This document shows positions 8,333-17,006 of a stretch of DNA of 28,212 nucleotides, in pieces. The notes under the pieces are model-generated. The model saw nothing but the letters and a program-made list of their open reading frames with translations, was not told the DNA's origin and did not search any database. The DNA is from an uncultured Methylotenera sp. GTDB taxonomy: Bacteria; Pseudomonadota; Gammaproteobacteria; Burkholderiales; Methylophilaceae. Numbering within the stretch: position 1 is the stretch's first letter; each line of letters opens with the position of its first letter. Both the position numbers and the translations under genes were made by a program. Where the stretch lies: assembly GCF_946479685.1 (NCBI RefSeq), contig NZ_CAMLGS010000029.1, forward strand, positions 1 through 28,212. Reading direction: 5' to 3'.

Positions 8333-10015
8333 TTAATTAAGCCTACTATTAGTCTTATTCTCAGTAATTGCAGCTGCTTTCAATACGCTATTTTTAGAGA
8401 AAATGCCGTGCTTAGCCGCGCATAAATGTGAGTCTAATTCATAAGAAGCCAGTATGGTACAAAATAGATCATCATGACTTAGTGCCTGGTGTTGGTAAGC
8501 GCGGATGTCATCCAGACTGTAATCAAAGTTTTGCCCGGTCCAGACGATTGCCGGTACATGTGTTTGCTCTTTAGGTGCAATCATATATGGCGCCGCATGC
8601 AAGTAAATGCCGCGCTCACCCAAAGATTCACCATGGTCTGCAATGTAAAGCATGGCAGTTTCACGTGTGCTCTCGTATTTTTTAAGAAAGTTAATCACTT
8701 CGGATAAGAAATAATCTGTGTATAAAATTGCATTGTCATACGCATTATCAATTTCCTGTTTAGAGCAGTCTCTTAGCTCACCGGTTTGGCAGGCAGGTTT
8801 AAAGCGCTCAAATGCTTTGGGGTATCTTCGATAATACTCAGGGCCGTGGTTGCCCATTTGGTGTAATACTATCATCATGTCTTGGGACTGGTGCGCATCA
8901 ATATATTTATCCAGACCGCTTAACATGCCGACGTCCCGGCACTCGCCTTCGCACACAGGGTTAAGTGTTGGTGATTTGAAGTCCTCGTATTTTACCCTAG
9001 TGGCCACGCCCTTAGAGTCTGAGTTGTTATCACGCCACAGCACTTCAATGCCATTTTTTTTCAAGACATCTAACACGTTCTCTTGCTCTAGCGCCTTTTC
9101 TTTATCGTATTTGGCTCGGCCTAAAGATGAGAACATACACGGTACAGATACCCCGGTAGAGGTACCGCATGAGGTGACATTGCTGAAGCTGACAATGTTT
9201 TGCTTGGCGAGTAATGGGTTGGTCTCGCGTTTATAGCCATTGAGTGAGAAGCGGTCTGCGCGTGCGGTTTCACCTACTACCAAGATCACAAGCTCTTTTT
9301 TGCTGGTGCTAGGGTCAAGCAAAACTGCATCTTCTGCAGTTTTTCGCAGCACAGGGTTGCTAGGTGCTTTTGCTTGATCGGCAAAGTACTTGATGGCTGA
9401 ATATACAGAATAGGTTGGGTTGGCGTAGAACCTGACAATTTTATGTTCGCGGATAAACGAGCTATAGTCGGCGGTGAACGGCAGCACTAACAGAACAATG
9501 CCTATTAGGCACAAAGCGATGGTTTTAAATCTGGCTTTAACCTCCGTTTTGAAGCTGGCAGGGCTAGGAAAGTACTTAACAATTAACCATGCCGGCAGCA
9601 CACCCAACACCAAGGTTCTAACGATTAAACTCATGGTGATTAAGCCCGCAAACTCTTTCGCGCTTGTTTGCATGATGTTATCAATCATGACCGTATCTAT
9701 GATGACCCCTAAGTGATCCATATAGTAAGCGGCTTGTGATGCGATGAGGACAAATAATGCCAGTATCCAGCGCGTTAGCTTGCCATGGCAGATGGATAAG
9801 AAAAAGATGGCGGTGAGTGCGCTAAAAAATAAAGTGAGCGAAGTTAAGAACGGAATATTGGCAAGGGTTAGCGGGTATATGTGCACAATGCCATGAAACA
9901 TCGCGTAGTTGCCTGTGAGCATGATAAACATCGCAACTAACAATATCGCTTGTGTTTGATTCAGAAATTTTGGCAACGTCGTATTCTCAGTAACGTCTGG
10001 ATTCGTGGGCTGCAT
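8333..10015 (-). CDS. eptA: Phosphoethanolamine transferase, EptA/MCR family
   Basis: A 560-residue inner-membrane enzyme that moves phosphoethanolamine from phosphatidylethanolamine to lipid A, lowering surface charge and sensitivity to cationic peptides. Five N-terminal membrane helices (about 22-185) precede a periplasmic sulfatase-fold domain. Catalytic residues expected of the family are present: Glu249 (VVGETARADR), nucleophile Thr285 (TSCGTSTG), His385/His390 (HQMGNHGP), Asp460-His461 (IADHGESLGE) and His486. Several Cys are placed as in the disulfide-rich MCR/EptA domain. Lipid A is the most likely target, but other members modify core sugars, so the symbol is less sure than the family. 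An EamA transporter gene follows. Confidence 0.93.
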   Translation of the reverse strand: MQPTNPDVTENTTLPKFLNQTQAILLVAMFIMLTGNYAMFHGIVHIYPLTLANIPFLTSLTLFFSALTAIFFLSICHGKLTRWILALFVLIASQAAYYMDHLGVIIDTVMIDNIMQTSAKEFAGLITMSLIVRTLVLGVLPAWLIVKYFPSPASFKTEVKARFKTIALCLIGIVLLVLPFTADYSSFIREHKIVRFYANPTYSVYSAIKYFADQAKAPSNPVLRKTAEDAVLLDPSTSKKELVILVVGETARADRFSLNGYKRETNPLLAKQNIVSFSNVTSCGTSTGVSVPCMFSSLGRAKYDKEKALEQENVLDVLKKNGIEVLWRDNNSDSKGVATRVKYEDFKSPTLNPVCEGECRDVGMLSGLDKYIDAHQSQDMMIVLHQMGNHGPEYYRRYPKAFERFKPACQTGELRDCSKQEIDNAYDNAILYTDYFLSEVINFLKKYESTRETAMLYIADHGESLGERGIYLHAAPYMIAPKEQTHVPAIVWTGQNFDYSLDDIRAYQHQALSHDDLFCTILASYELDSHLCAAKHGIFSKNSVLKAAAITENKTNSRLN

Positions 10016-10316
10016 AGCGTAAGGTGCACCTTAGTTTTATAATATTTTTTAAGCTAATTGCAGTATCCGTGCCAAATGCTTATGGCATTGATTTATATAG
10101 ATAATTATTTATTTAAAAAGTTGCTTGATACAATAATTGCATGAATTAGTTATTGCGTGCAATCTGGTACTGCATAAATTGTAGGTTATTGATGTGCATG
10201 TTTCGTGACAGTTGTCGTTGCTATCTCGCGCGTTAATTCGAAGGCTTTAGTGTTGTTAGTTAGGCCTGAGGCGAGCTGATTGCTTATTCTGGTGCTAAAC
10301 TTGATGCTGCAGGCGG

Positions 10317-10361
10317 TAAGTAAGGACGACCTTACTTATTTGATTTATTTCGGGACGACCC
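10317..10361 (+). promoter_or_regulatory. Guanidine-II (mini-ykkC) riboswitch
   Basis: Two hairpins each carry the diagnostic ACGA loop. The first is TAAGTAAGG-ACGA-CCTTACTTA (10317-10338), a 9-bp stem; the second is GGG-ACGA-CCC (10352-10361), 13 nt later. The second sits just before the GAGG ribosome binding site of the SMR gene starting at 10385. This matches the two-stem guanidine-II class, which binds free guanidinium and turns on translation of exporters or guanidine-degrading enzymes. Confidence 0.95.
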
Positions 10362-10384
10362 AATAATTTTTTGTGAGGTGTTAG

Positions 10385-10705
10385 ATGAGTTGGGCGATTC
10401 TTGTGGCAGCAGGGCTGTTAGAAGTGGTGTGGGCAATCGGCCTAAAATATACCGAAGGTTTTACTAAACTTTGGCCGACTTTAGGTACCGTGCTGGCCAT
10501 GATACTGAGTGTGTGGCTGTTGGGTATGGCGATGAAATCATTACCGGTGGGCACTGCCTATGCTGTTTGGGTAGGCATAGGTGCGATTGGTACGGCGATT
10601 TTCGGCATATTGCTATTTGGGGAGTCTGCGAACTTGGGCAGGGTGCTTAGTTTGTCCTGTATTTTTATTGGAATTGTCGGGTTGAAGCTAAGTACGGCTT
10701 TATAG
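10385..10705 (+). CDS. gdx: Guanidinium exporter, SMR family (Gdx/SugE)
   Basis: A 106-residue, four-helix small multidrug resistance protein that works as an antiparallel dimer in the inner membrane and exchanges protons for guanidinium. The central glutamate lies in helix 1 ([18 protein letters not shown]), in the form typical of the SugE/Gdx branch. The usual [19 protein letters not shown] is also present. The guanidine-II riboswitch upstream makes the Gdx function much more likely than broad drug export. The ATG has GAGG seven bases before it. It is a single-gene unit closed by a terminator. In older annotation the same gene is called sugE. Confidence 0.96.
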   Translation: MSWAILVAAGLLEVVWAIGLKYTEGFTKLWPTLGTVLAMILSVWLLGMAMKSLPVGTAYAVWVGIGAIGTAIFGILLFGESANLGRVLSLSCIFIGIVGLKLSTAL

Positions 10706-10764
10706 TGTCCTAATCTGGCATTAATCAAAACCAGCCAGGCTCAGCCCCGGCGCTTAAGTAATCT

Positions 10765-10797
10765 AAAGCTAAATCTTTAATAAGATTTAGCTTTTTT
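10765..10797 (+). terminator. Intrinsic terminator of gdx
   Basis: AAAGCTAAATCTT pairs perfectly with AAGATTTAGCTTT around TAAT and is followed by a T-run up to 10797, about 60 bp past the gdx stop. Confidence 0.88.
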
Positions 10798-10875
10798 GTT
10801 TTTATGGCACGCTAAAGCTGATGAAATCACTAGCGATTAACGATTGGTTTATGTAGAATGTAAAATTAAGTAAAT

Positions 10876-10894
10876 AACAATCATTCTCATTATC
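10876..10894 (+). promoter_or_regulatory. Fur box upstream of the siderophore receptor
   Basis: AACAATCATTCTCATTATC matches the 19-bp Fur consensus at 14 positions, including the whole right half. It lies 42 bp before the receptor start. With iron present Fur should repress the receptor and the DUF4198 gene behind it. Confidence 0.8.
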
Positions 10895-10935
10895 ATTTTT
10901 ATTTGTTAGGTTATGCCTAATTTAAGGGGTCAGTT

Positions 10936-13089
10936 ATGCAGCGTTCTCTATTCAGTTTTAGGCCATTGCACTGTGCAGTGCTAACGGCATTAAGTGTCAT
11001 GTCGCTTCCGGTTCTCGCCGAAACAGGCGGCAATGTGTCAACCTTGCCAGAGGTGGCGGTTACAGACTCGAACAATATTGCACGAGATTATCAGTCCATC
11101 ACTACAACAACTGGTAGCAAAACGGATACGCCTGCGCGTGATATTCCAGCTAGCATCATCACGATTCCTAAAGTGGTTTTAGAAGACCAAGGTTCAAAAG
11201 GCATGAATGATGCGCTGATGAATGTTAGTGGTGTACAGCAAACCTACGCTGGTGGTTATGGCTTTGCCGATAACTTTAATATCCGCGGTTTAAACATGCG
11301 CTGGTTACGTGACGGTATTGTTGATGGCAGCACTCAGAATGGTTACTACCGCACCATGACAGATATAGAGTCTATAGAAGTGCTGAAAGGACCTGGCTCA
11401 GCGCTTTATGGCTCAAGCCAACCTGGCGGTAGTGTGAATGTGATTACTAAACAGCCTACCGATAAAACAATCGCTAAAATAGAGTTGGGTGCGGGTAGTT
11501 TTGATACGCAACGTGTATCAGGTGATTTCGGTGGTTCAGTCAATGGCGTGGCAACGCGTTTAAATGTTGGCTATGAGCGTAGTGATGGCTTTCGTGGTTT
11601 GGGTAGAGAAATCACCGAAATTTTACCTTCTGTGAGATTTAATTTAAGCGATACACAAACATTAACGCTAGATTATGACTACCGTGATATTAAATTAACG
11701 CCTGACAACTATGGTATTAGCTTTAATACCAAAGGTGATTTAGTTACTGCTGCAGGCCGTAAGGCTCGTCTGTATAGCCCGATGAACTATGTAAAGCAAG
11801 AGATCAACCGGTTTGCCACCACTCACGATTGGAAGCCTAGTGATGACTTTAAGCTAAAGACATCATTAGTTTACGATAATCGTGATATTAGTTTCTTGCG
11901 TAATGGCGGTGCCAACGTTGTTAATAACTCCAACGCGATTACCGGCAGAAGTATTCGTAGCCAGGTTGATGATGCTGAATATTTAGATTTCACGAGTGAA
12001 GCCACGGTGAAATTCAAAACCGGCAGTCTGGCACATACTTTCTTAGGTGGTGTTGAGTGGCAAAATACACAAATCGATTCGGTACGTGTTGGTTACAACC
12101 TACCTAATATCAGCAATGCTAATAACCCTGTCGTGCCAGAGTCTTCAATGAACGGTCTTACTCCCGTTGCTTCACAAGGCTTTAACCGTAAACTAGATGC
12201 AACGACAAAGAGCATTTATGTACAGGATCAGGTGCAAGTGACTGAGCAAGTGAAGTTGCGTGCAGGGCTACGCCACGACAATGTTGACTTTAGCGACAAG
12301 GGTTCTCAAGGTACTACTGCGTATAGACGTATTGCTGATGAGCAAAACCTGACTAGCCACCAGATTGGTGCTGTATATCAACCTATCCCTGAGTTGTCTT
12401 TCTACGCAGGCGTATCGCGTGGCGCGTTTATTAATATTGCAACTGAGGCTACCGCGCTGACTAAAAATCCGGAAAAATCACAAAGCAAAGAAATTGGTGT
12501 GAAGAGCGTGTTGTTTGATGGTCGTTTAGACTTAAACCTTGCGTTATTCAGAGCAAAACGTAGTAATTACTATGTAACGCTACCTGGTACCACTATCGCT
12601 ACACCAGATGGCCAAGACGAAACATCTGGCGTGGAAATCGATGCAATCGGTGCTATTAACTCTGATTTGAAATTGGTGGCGAACTATACGCATCTTAACC
12701 CTAAAAATATGTCAGACAATTTAGCAACGCTGACCTTGGTTCAGGCAACGCCAACACCAGTTAAAGGTAATTTACCTACAGGCGTATCTAAAGACTCAGG
12801 CAAGGTATGGTTAGCTTGGCAGCCAACTTCTGCCGCATGGCATGGCTTAGGCGCTGGTATTGGTGCTACTTATAAGGGTGAATCATATGCTGACTCACTG
12901 AACTTGTTAAAAGTGCCTTCTTATGTGGTTTACGATGCAGCTATTTTCTTGCGTCAGAAAAAATGGGACTTAACAGTTAACTTCAAAAACATCACAGATA
13001 AAACTTATTACTCAGTGCCTACCTTTATTGGTGCGCTACCGGGCGATGCGCGTAGCGTTATGGCAACTGTGCGATTTGATTTGAACTAA
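10936..13089 (+). CDS. TonB-dependent siderophore receptor
   Basis: An outer-membrane ferric-siderophore receptor of 717 residues. A signal peptide (1-28, cut after SLPVLA) is followed by a candidate TonB box (EVAVT near 39-43). The plug domain (about 60-175) has the hallmark DIPASIITIPK, NIRGL, IESIEVLKGPGSALYGSSQPGG and NVITKQP stretches. The 22-strand barrel fills the rest. The family form is that of the FhuA/FpvA-like receptors for hydroxamate or mixed siderophores, but the ligand cannot be read from the sequence. A Fur box precedes it, and the DUF4198 gene follows after 16 bp, probably in one operon. No siderophore synthesis genes are nearby, so foreign siderophores may be used. Confidence 0.95.
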   Translation: MQRSLFSFRPLHCAVLTALSVMSLPVLAETGGNVSTLPEVAVTDSNNIARDYQSITTTTGSKTDTPARDIPASIITIPKVVLEDQGSKGMNDALMNVSGVQQTYAGGYGFADNFNIRGLNMRWLRDGIVDGSTQNGYYRTMTDIESIEVLKGPGSALYGSSQPGGSVNVITKQPTDKTIAKIELGAGSFDTQRVSGDFGGSVNGVATRLNVGYERSDGFRGLGREITEILPSVRFNLSDTQTLTLDYDYRDIKLTPDNYGISFNTKGDLVTAAGRKARLYSPMNYVKQEINRFATTHDWKPSDDFKLKTSLVYDNRDISFLRNGGANVVNNSNAITGRSIRSQVDDAEYLDFTSEATVKFKTGSLAHTFLGGVEWQNTQIDSVRVGYNLPNISNANNPVVPESSMNGLTPVASQGFNRKLDATTKSIYVQDQVQVTEQVKLRAGLRHDNVDFSDKGSQGTTAYRRIADEQNLTSHQIGAVYQPIPELSFYAGVSRGAFINIATEATALTKNPEKSQSKEIGVKSVLFDGRLDLNLALFRAKRSNYYVTLPGTTIATPDGQDETSGVEIDAIGAINSDLKLVANYTHLNPKNMSDNLATLTLVQATPTPVKGNLPTGVSKDSGKVWLAWQPTSAAWHGLGAGIGATYKGESYADSLNLLKVPSYVVYDAAIFLRQKKWDLTVNFKNITDKTYYSVPTFIGALPGDARSVMATVRFDLN

Positions 13090-13105
13090 CTTTTGGAGAT
13101 GTAAA

Positions 13106-13762
13106 GTGAGATTACTAAAACAATTAATCGCGTGCTGCATGTTGCTAGTAGTATTACCTGCAAATGCACACTATATCTGGCTGGAGCCTAGCGCAAAGCA
13201 AGCCAATATGTATTTTGGTGAGTATGCTGAAGACCTGCGTGAAGTAACTGGCGGTAGGCTGGATAGTATTGCTGCTCCAGAGGCCAGTTTGCTAAAAGCT
13301 GGTAAGCTGGTGCCTGTTGCTTATACGCGGCAGGCAAATCATCTGGAGTTAGCAGTTGCTGGTAATCAGCCTGTGGTGATTCAAGATGTAAAGATGAAGG
13401 TGAAAGACTTGCGTAAGTACAATATCGGCATCGTGAAGCCGATGTACTATGCTCGTTTTGCAACTGCAGAGACTGAAGCCGCATCTGGCTTGGATTTTGA
13501 TATCCAACCATTGGCTGCAGGCAAGGTGAAAGTTAGCTTGCATGGCAAGCCTTTAGCCAAAGCCAAACTGGAGATTATTGCGCCTAATCAATGGATGCAG
13601 GAGCTAGAGACAAATGAGGCTGGTGAAGTGGCTGTGAAAACCCCTTGGCCAGGCTTGTACGTGGTTCATGTAGTTTATGTGGAGCAGGCGCAAGGTACTT
13701 ATGACGGTGAGGCCTATGAAGGTATTCGTCACGTGGGTACATTAAGTTTTATTAAACCTTAA
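13106..13762 (+). CDS. Periplasmic DUF4198-family protein of iron-uptake cluster
   Basis: A 218-residue exported protein with a signal peptide (1-21, ending PANA) directly followed by HYIWLEP, the usual start of mature DUF4198 (COG5266-like) proteins. Later there is a beta-rich domain ending GIRHVGTLSFIKP. Members often sit beside TonB receptors and metal transporters and are thought to handle metal or metallophore in the periplasm, but no activity is proven. The start is GTG at 13106, supported by GGAGAT seven bases upstream. It lies 16 bp after the receptor gene and so shares its Fur control. Two hairpins follow the stop codon. Confidence 0.85.
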   Translation: MRLLKQLIACCMLLVVLPANAHYIWLEPSAKQANMYFGEYAEDLREVTGGRLDSIAAPEASLLKAGKLVPVAYTRQANHLELAVAGNQPVVIQDVKMKVKDLRKYNIGIVKPMYYARFATAETEAASGLDFDIQPLAAGKVKVSLHGKPLAKAKLEIIAPNQWMQELETNEAGEVAVKTPWPGLYVVHVVYVEQAQGTYDGEAYEGIRHVGTLSFIKP

Positions 13763-13787
13763 GATTAACTCAGCAAGTAAATACGTT

Positions 13788-13819
13788 GAGCACTTACTCT
13801 TTAAATGGCGTAAGTGTTC
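13788..13819 (+). terminator. First hairpin after the receptor operon
   Basis: GAGCACTTAC pairs with GTAAGTGTTC (one wobble) around a 12-nt loop, followed by ATCTTATTT. It begins 26 bases past the DUF4198 stop. It is weak as a terminator by itself and is followed by a stronger hairpin at 13849. Confidence 0.4.
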
Positions 13820-13848
13820 ATCTTATTTAGTGCTTAACTTTATCTAAA

Positions 13849-13880
13849 CCTGCAGTAGTTACTGCAGGTGTTTTTATTTT
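13849..13880 (+). terminator. Strong terminator placed just before the PepSY gene
   Basis: CCTGCAGTA and TACTGCAGG form a near-perfect palindrome (13849-13868), followed by TGTTTTTATTTT. It ends 11 bases before the preferred ATG (13892) of the next gene, leaving no room for a promoter between. It may act as an attenuator for that gene instead of a plain operon end. Confidence 0.75.
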
Positions 13881-13891
13881 ACGGACGGTAT

Positions 13892-14569
13892 ATGCAGGTC
13901 AAACCAATTTCTCCCCATACGCAGCGCGCCAATTTCATTCGACTATTACGTAAGATTCATGGCTGGCTTGGGTTGTGGGGTGCTATCCTAGGCTTATTAT
14001 TCGGTATCACTGGTTTTGTTTTGAACCATCGTGCGGTGCTGAAGATTCCTGCAGTCAAGCTGGAAGCTTCTGAAATCCAGCTTGAAGTGCCACAGCCGCA
14101 GCCTGGCAATACTGCAGAGCTAGCGCTATTTATTCAGCAACGCCTGAATATTCAGCATGAGCCCGTGCCTGAAAAGCCTGCCACTGGCACTAAAGGCCCT
14201 GAGAAAGGAAAACAGCAGGAAGCAAATGTAAAGTTCTTGGATAAAGAGTTGGCTCAACCTAAAGCCTGGCAGGTGGTTTTTCAATTACCGCAGGCCAAGA
14301 TTCAGGCTGAATATATCGCTGGCAACCAGTATGCAACGGTTAAGCGCGAAGATGCCAATGTCTGGGGCTTTATCACACGTATGCATAAAGGGGTGGGGGC
14401 AAGCCCTGCGTGGGTGCTGTTAGCAGACTCTATTGCGGGTGCTTTGATTATGCTGTCGCTTACAGGTGTACTGCTATGGACTAAAATGCGTGGGTCGAGA
14501 TTGGTGATGACAGGTCTGATGACTGGCTCGTTAATCCTTACCGTGTGGATTACGCTTACTATGTTGTAA
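13892..14569 (+). CDS. Small PepSY-associated membrane protein
   Basis: From the ATG at 13892 it is 225 residues; an upstream GTG at 13868 adds eight residues encoded inside a terminator hairpin and U-tract, so I prefer the ATG, with GGACGG close upstream. One membrane helix lies near the N-terminus (LRKIHGWLGLWGAILGLLFGITGFVLNH), then a periplasmic PepSY-like part of about 130 residues, and two C-terminal helices (ADSIAGALIMLSLTGVLLW and the tail). This is the form of PepSY_TM-like proteins, often found beside TonB siderophore receptors; some related larger proteins reduce ferric siderophores. The His in KIHGW and in RMHKG are placed as possible haem ligands. Role in iron release is inference. 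Confidence 0.8.
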   Translation: MQVKPISPHTQRANFIRLLRKIHGWLGLWGAILGLLFGITGFVLNHRAVLKIPAVKLEASEIQLEVPQPQPGNTAELALFIQQRLNIQHEPVPEKPATGTKGPEKGKQQEANVKFLDKELAQPKAWQVVFQLPQAKIQAEYIAGNQYATVKREDANVWGFITRMHKGVGASPAWVLLADSIAGALIMLSLTGVLLWTKMRGSRLVMTGLMTGSLILTVWITLTML

Positions 14570-14586
14570 TTGCGCTATGTTGTAAT
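14560..14586. repeat. 16-bp duplication spanning the PepSY stop codon
   Basis: TATGTTGTAAT occurs at 14560-14570, where it encodes the last residues and TAA stop of the PepSY gene. It recurs at 14576-14586, 16 bp later. The second copy also holds ATG-TTG-TAA. This looks like a recent tandem duplication over the stop, comparable to the 17-bp arrays after two other genes. Confidence 0.65.
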
Positions 14587-14794
14587 GGTGTTAGTTATAA
14601 CTGTGTTGTAGCTATATTGATTAGCAAGTCTATGGGCGTTTGCCGCTGAGCTTACGTCCATAAGACACAACTTGCCACTTGCACCCGTAATGTGTGCATT
14701 TAACTCACGCGTTAATGTTTCACTTAATACCAAATACGTGCAGTATTAGACAGCTTTATTGCCACGTATAGTGCCTCACGAATAATATCTATGG

Positions 14795-15310
14795 TTAAGG
14801 AAATAATACGTGATCAGTTGGCCAAGTCCCCTCATAGACAGCTTCCGGATGCCTTTTAATCAAGATATCGCGAATTTCCATGAGTCTGTGCAGTGGCACA
14901 GAAACTATCATTAACACTTTGCCGGCATTAATTTGTTGTTTATATACTTCTAGCCTATGGTTGGGTACGCCAGTCGCGAGGGTGCCCGCCCAAATGGCGC
15001 TCGCCACCGCACCAATCAACATGGTGTACGGAATAATGGCGGTAGAAACCGGGCCAAACCACCAAGGCACCATAATGGCCAAGACCCCGGCCAGTGACCC
15101 CAGTACCGCACCCAGCAGCATGCCTACACTTGCGCAGAAAACAACTTCTGAGCGCTCCAGCACATTGGCTTCGGGTAGGTCACCCAAGGGCTTATCTGCT
15201 CTTGCCAGAAAGTGAATATGATTAGCGTCAATACGCGCCAGCAATAATTCATTCATCATCACTTGCGCACTTTTAATATCCGGTAACACGAAATAAAGTC
15301 TACGTCTCAT
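14795..15310 (-). CDS. Small membrane protein with glycine-rich helices (DUF1269-like)
   Basis: A 171-residue protein. An N-terminal soluble part (1-55, starting MRRRLYFVLPD) resembles the start of DUF1269-type stress proteins. Then come two glycine/alanine-rich membrane helices (about 58-82 and 90-113; GMLLGAVLGSLAGVLAIMV and AIIPYTMLIGAVASAIWAG) and a soluble C-terminal part with an ACT-like pattern (GKVLMIVSVPLHRLMEIRDIL). The ATG has AGGAG six bases upstream. It is a lone gene, convergent with the PepSY gene. The family is uncertain and no function is known. Confidence 0.75.
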   Translation of the reverse strand: MRRRLYFVLPDIKSAQVMMNELLLARIDANHIHFLARADKPLGDLPEANVLERSEVVFCASVGMLLGAVLGSLAGVLAIMVPWWFGPVSTAIIPYTMLIGAVASAIWAGTLATGVPNHRLEVYKQQINAGKVLMIVSVPLHRLMEIRDILIKRHPEAVYEGTWPTDHVLFP

Positions 15311-15650
15311 CGCGTTCTCCTATGTATTTGCAGCTAGTGCCTAGGTTGGCTGACTTTAGTTCGCGTATTCAGATTGGCTTGCTGAAGTCTATTGATAATT
15401 GTGATACTAGGCTTACTCGCTTAGTTATCCACCCCTCTTTTGCAGTCGTTTTTAATGATTGCTGCATTTTATAAATCATCATTTTGGCTTATAGCGGGTG
15501 GCTACTTTTCCGTGCTGCTAGCCGGGCCATGCAGCCTTTATGCCACTACGGTTCATTTGAAAAAAGTCACCAAACGCATAAGCTTAGGACAATTGAAGTC
15601 AGACCATATCTACTAATCAAAGTTCTGATTAGATCTATTGTGCACGTACC
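15311..15650. other. Intergenic stretch with one hairpin
   Basis: No coding frame with a credible start is visible. The only structure I see is a 7-bp hairpin, CTAATCA/TGATTAG, at 15613-15632, which could be a second stem downstream of formate dehydrogenase. The promoter of the small membrane protein (start 15310) should lie in the first 100 bases. Confidence 0.5.
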
Positions 15651-15687
15651 GCTATCGCACGCCGTGTATTGCCCAGCGTGCGATAGC
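15651..15687 (-). terminator. 12-bp hairpin after the formate dehydrogenase gene
   Basis: GCTATCGCACGC (15651-15662) pairs perfectly with GCGTGCGATAGC (15676-15687) around a 13-nt loop. It lies 14 bases past the stop of the minus-strand formate dehydrogenase gene. No U-tract follows on the minus strand, so it may protect the mRNA 3' end as well as, or instead of, terminating. Confidence 0.6.
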
Positions 15688-15701
15688 GCTAGAGTAGTGT
15701 G

Positions 15702-16910
15702 CTACCTTGCTGCGGTACGGTAGCGCGTTGCTTCTTCCCAGCCCTTGGTGGCGTTGCCTGTGCTGTAGGAGTGAGCACCAGCGCCAGCTAGATGACCACC
15801 ATCTACAATCAAGTACTCTTCACGAATCGGTCTACCCTCAAACCAGCATTCCAGAATCTCACGTGTACCTGCAGCATAACGCGCTTGCGCACTGAGGCTG
15901 GTGCCTGATACGTGCGGTGTCATGCCATGGTATGGCATGGTACGCCATGGGTGGTCGCGTGGCGCAGGTTGTGGAAACCACACGTCGCCTGCGTAACCTG
16001 CCAGTTGGCCACTCTCTAATGCACGTGCAATCGCGTCTTTATCGCATATTTTGCCGCGAGCCGTATTCACGATATAAGCACCGCGTTTCATCTTGGCAAT
16101 CAAAGTGTCATCAAACATATGCTCGGTTTCTGGGTGTAATGGGCAGTTGATAGTCACCACATCGCACACTTTCACCATAGATTCAACATTAGGGTGGAAG
16201 GTTAGCTGCAGCTCTTTTTCAATTTCTGGAGGTAACCGATGCCTATCGGTGTAATGCAGTTTCACCTCAAATGGTTTTAGCCGTCTGAGTACCGCCAGCC
16301 CAATACGGCCAGCAGCTACCGTGCCGACATGCATGCCTTCCAAATCGTAAGAGCGTGTCACGCAGTCGGCGATATTCCAGCCGCCATTCACTACCCATTG
16401 GTACGAAGGAATATAGTTACGCACTAGGCTTAAAATCATCATCACCACATGCTCAGAAACGCTAATACTGTTGCTGTAACTGACTTCGGCAACGGTCACG
16501 CCATGTTTAATGGCTGCCTGTAGGTCTATATGGTCAGAGCCTATGCCTGCGGTAATCGCTAGTTTCAATTTAGGCGCTTTGGCTAAGCGTGCCTCGGTCA
16601 GGTAAGCTGGCCAAAATGGTTGGGAGATAATTATATCGGTGTCTGCTAACTCTCGCTCCAGGCGCGAGTCTGGGCCATCTTTGTCTGAAGTCACCACGAA
16701 TTGATGGCCGCGCGATTCTAGAAACTTACGTAAACCTAGCTCACCTGATACGCTGCCTAATAATTGACCTGGCTTGAAGTCGATTGCCTTGGGCGTAGGC
16801 AAAGTCTGCCCGCCCGGGTAGTGCTTGATATCTGGTATTGCGTCACGTGGGTACGATGTTGGGTACCCAGATACGGGGTCATCGTAGAGCACACAAAGAA
16901 CTTTGCTCAT
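15702..16910 (-). CDS. fdh: NAD-dependent formate dehydrogenase
   Basis: A soluble, metal-free enzyme of 402 residues that oxidises formate to CO2 with NAD, the last step of C1 oxidation in methylotrophs. It follows the Pseudomonas sp. 101 enzyme closely, with residues offset by one: Ile123, Asn147, the NAD-binding AAGRIG (199-204), Asp222 (NAD over NADP choice), Arg285, Asp309, Gln314 and His333 (TPHVSGTSLSAQARY). The long N-terminal segment special to formate dehydrogenases within the D-2-hydroxyacid family is present. The ATG has AAAGGAGG five bases upstream. It is a single gene with a 12-bp hairpin behind it and a leader carrying a 30-codon ORF, so regulation by translation of the leader is possible. 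Confidence 0.97.
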   Translation of the reverse strand: MSKVLCVLYDDPVSGYPTSYPRDAIPDIKHYPGGQTLPTPKAIDFKPGQLLGSVSGELGLRKFLESRGHQFVVTSDKDGPDSRLERELADTDIIISQPFWPAYLTEARLAKAPKLKLAITAGIGSDHIDLQAAIKHGVTVAEVSYSNSISVSEHVVMMILSLVRNYIPSYQWVVNGGWNIADCVTRSYDLEGMHVGTVAAGRIGLAVLRRLKPFEVKLHYTDRHRLPPEIEKELQLTFHPNVESMVKVCDVVTINCPLHPETEHMFDDTLIAKMKRGAYIVNTARGKICDKDAIARALESGQLAGYAGDVWFPQPAPRDHPWRTMPYHGMTPHVSGTSLSAQARYAAGTREILECWFEGRPIREEYLIVDGGHLAGAGAHSYSTGNATKGWEEATRYRTAAR

Positions 16911-17006
16911 TTTAGCCTCCTTTCGATAAACGATAGAAAGCTCAGAAGGCGATGTTTAGTGTGAAATACCAGCCGTAGCTTGGTATTAAGTGTTTGTTAC
17001 TGCTTT

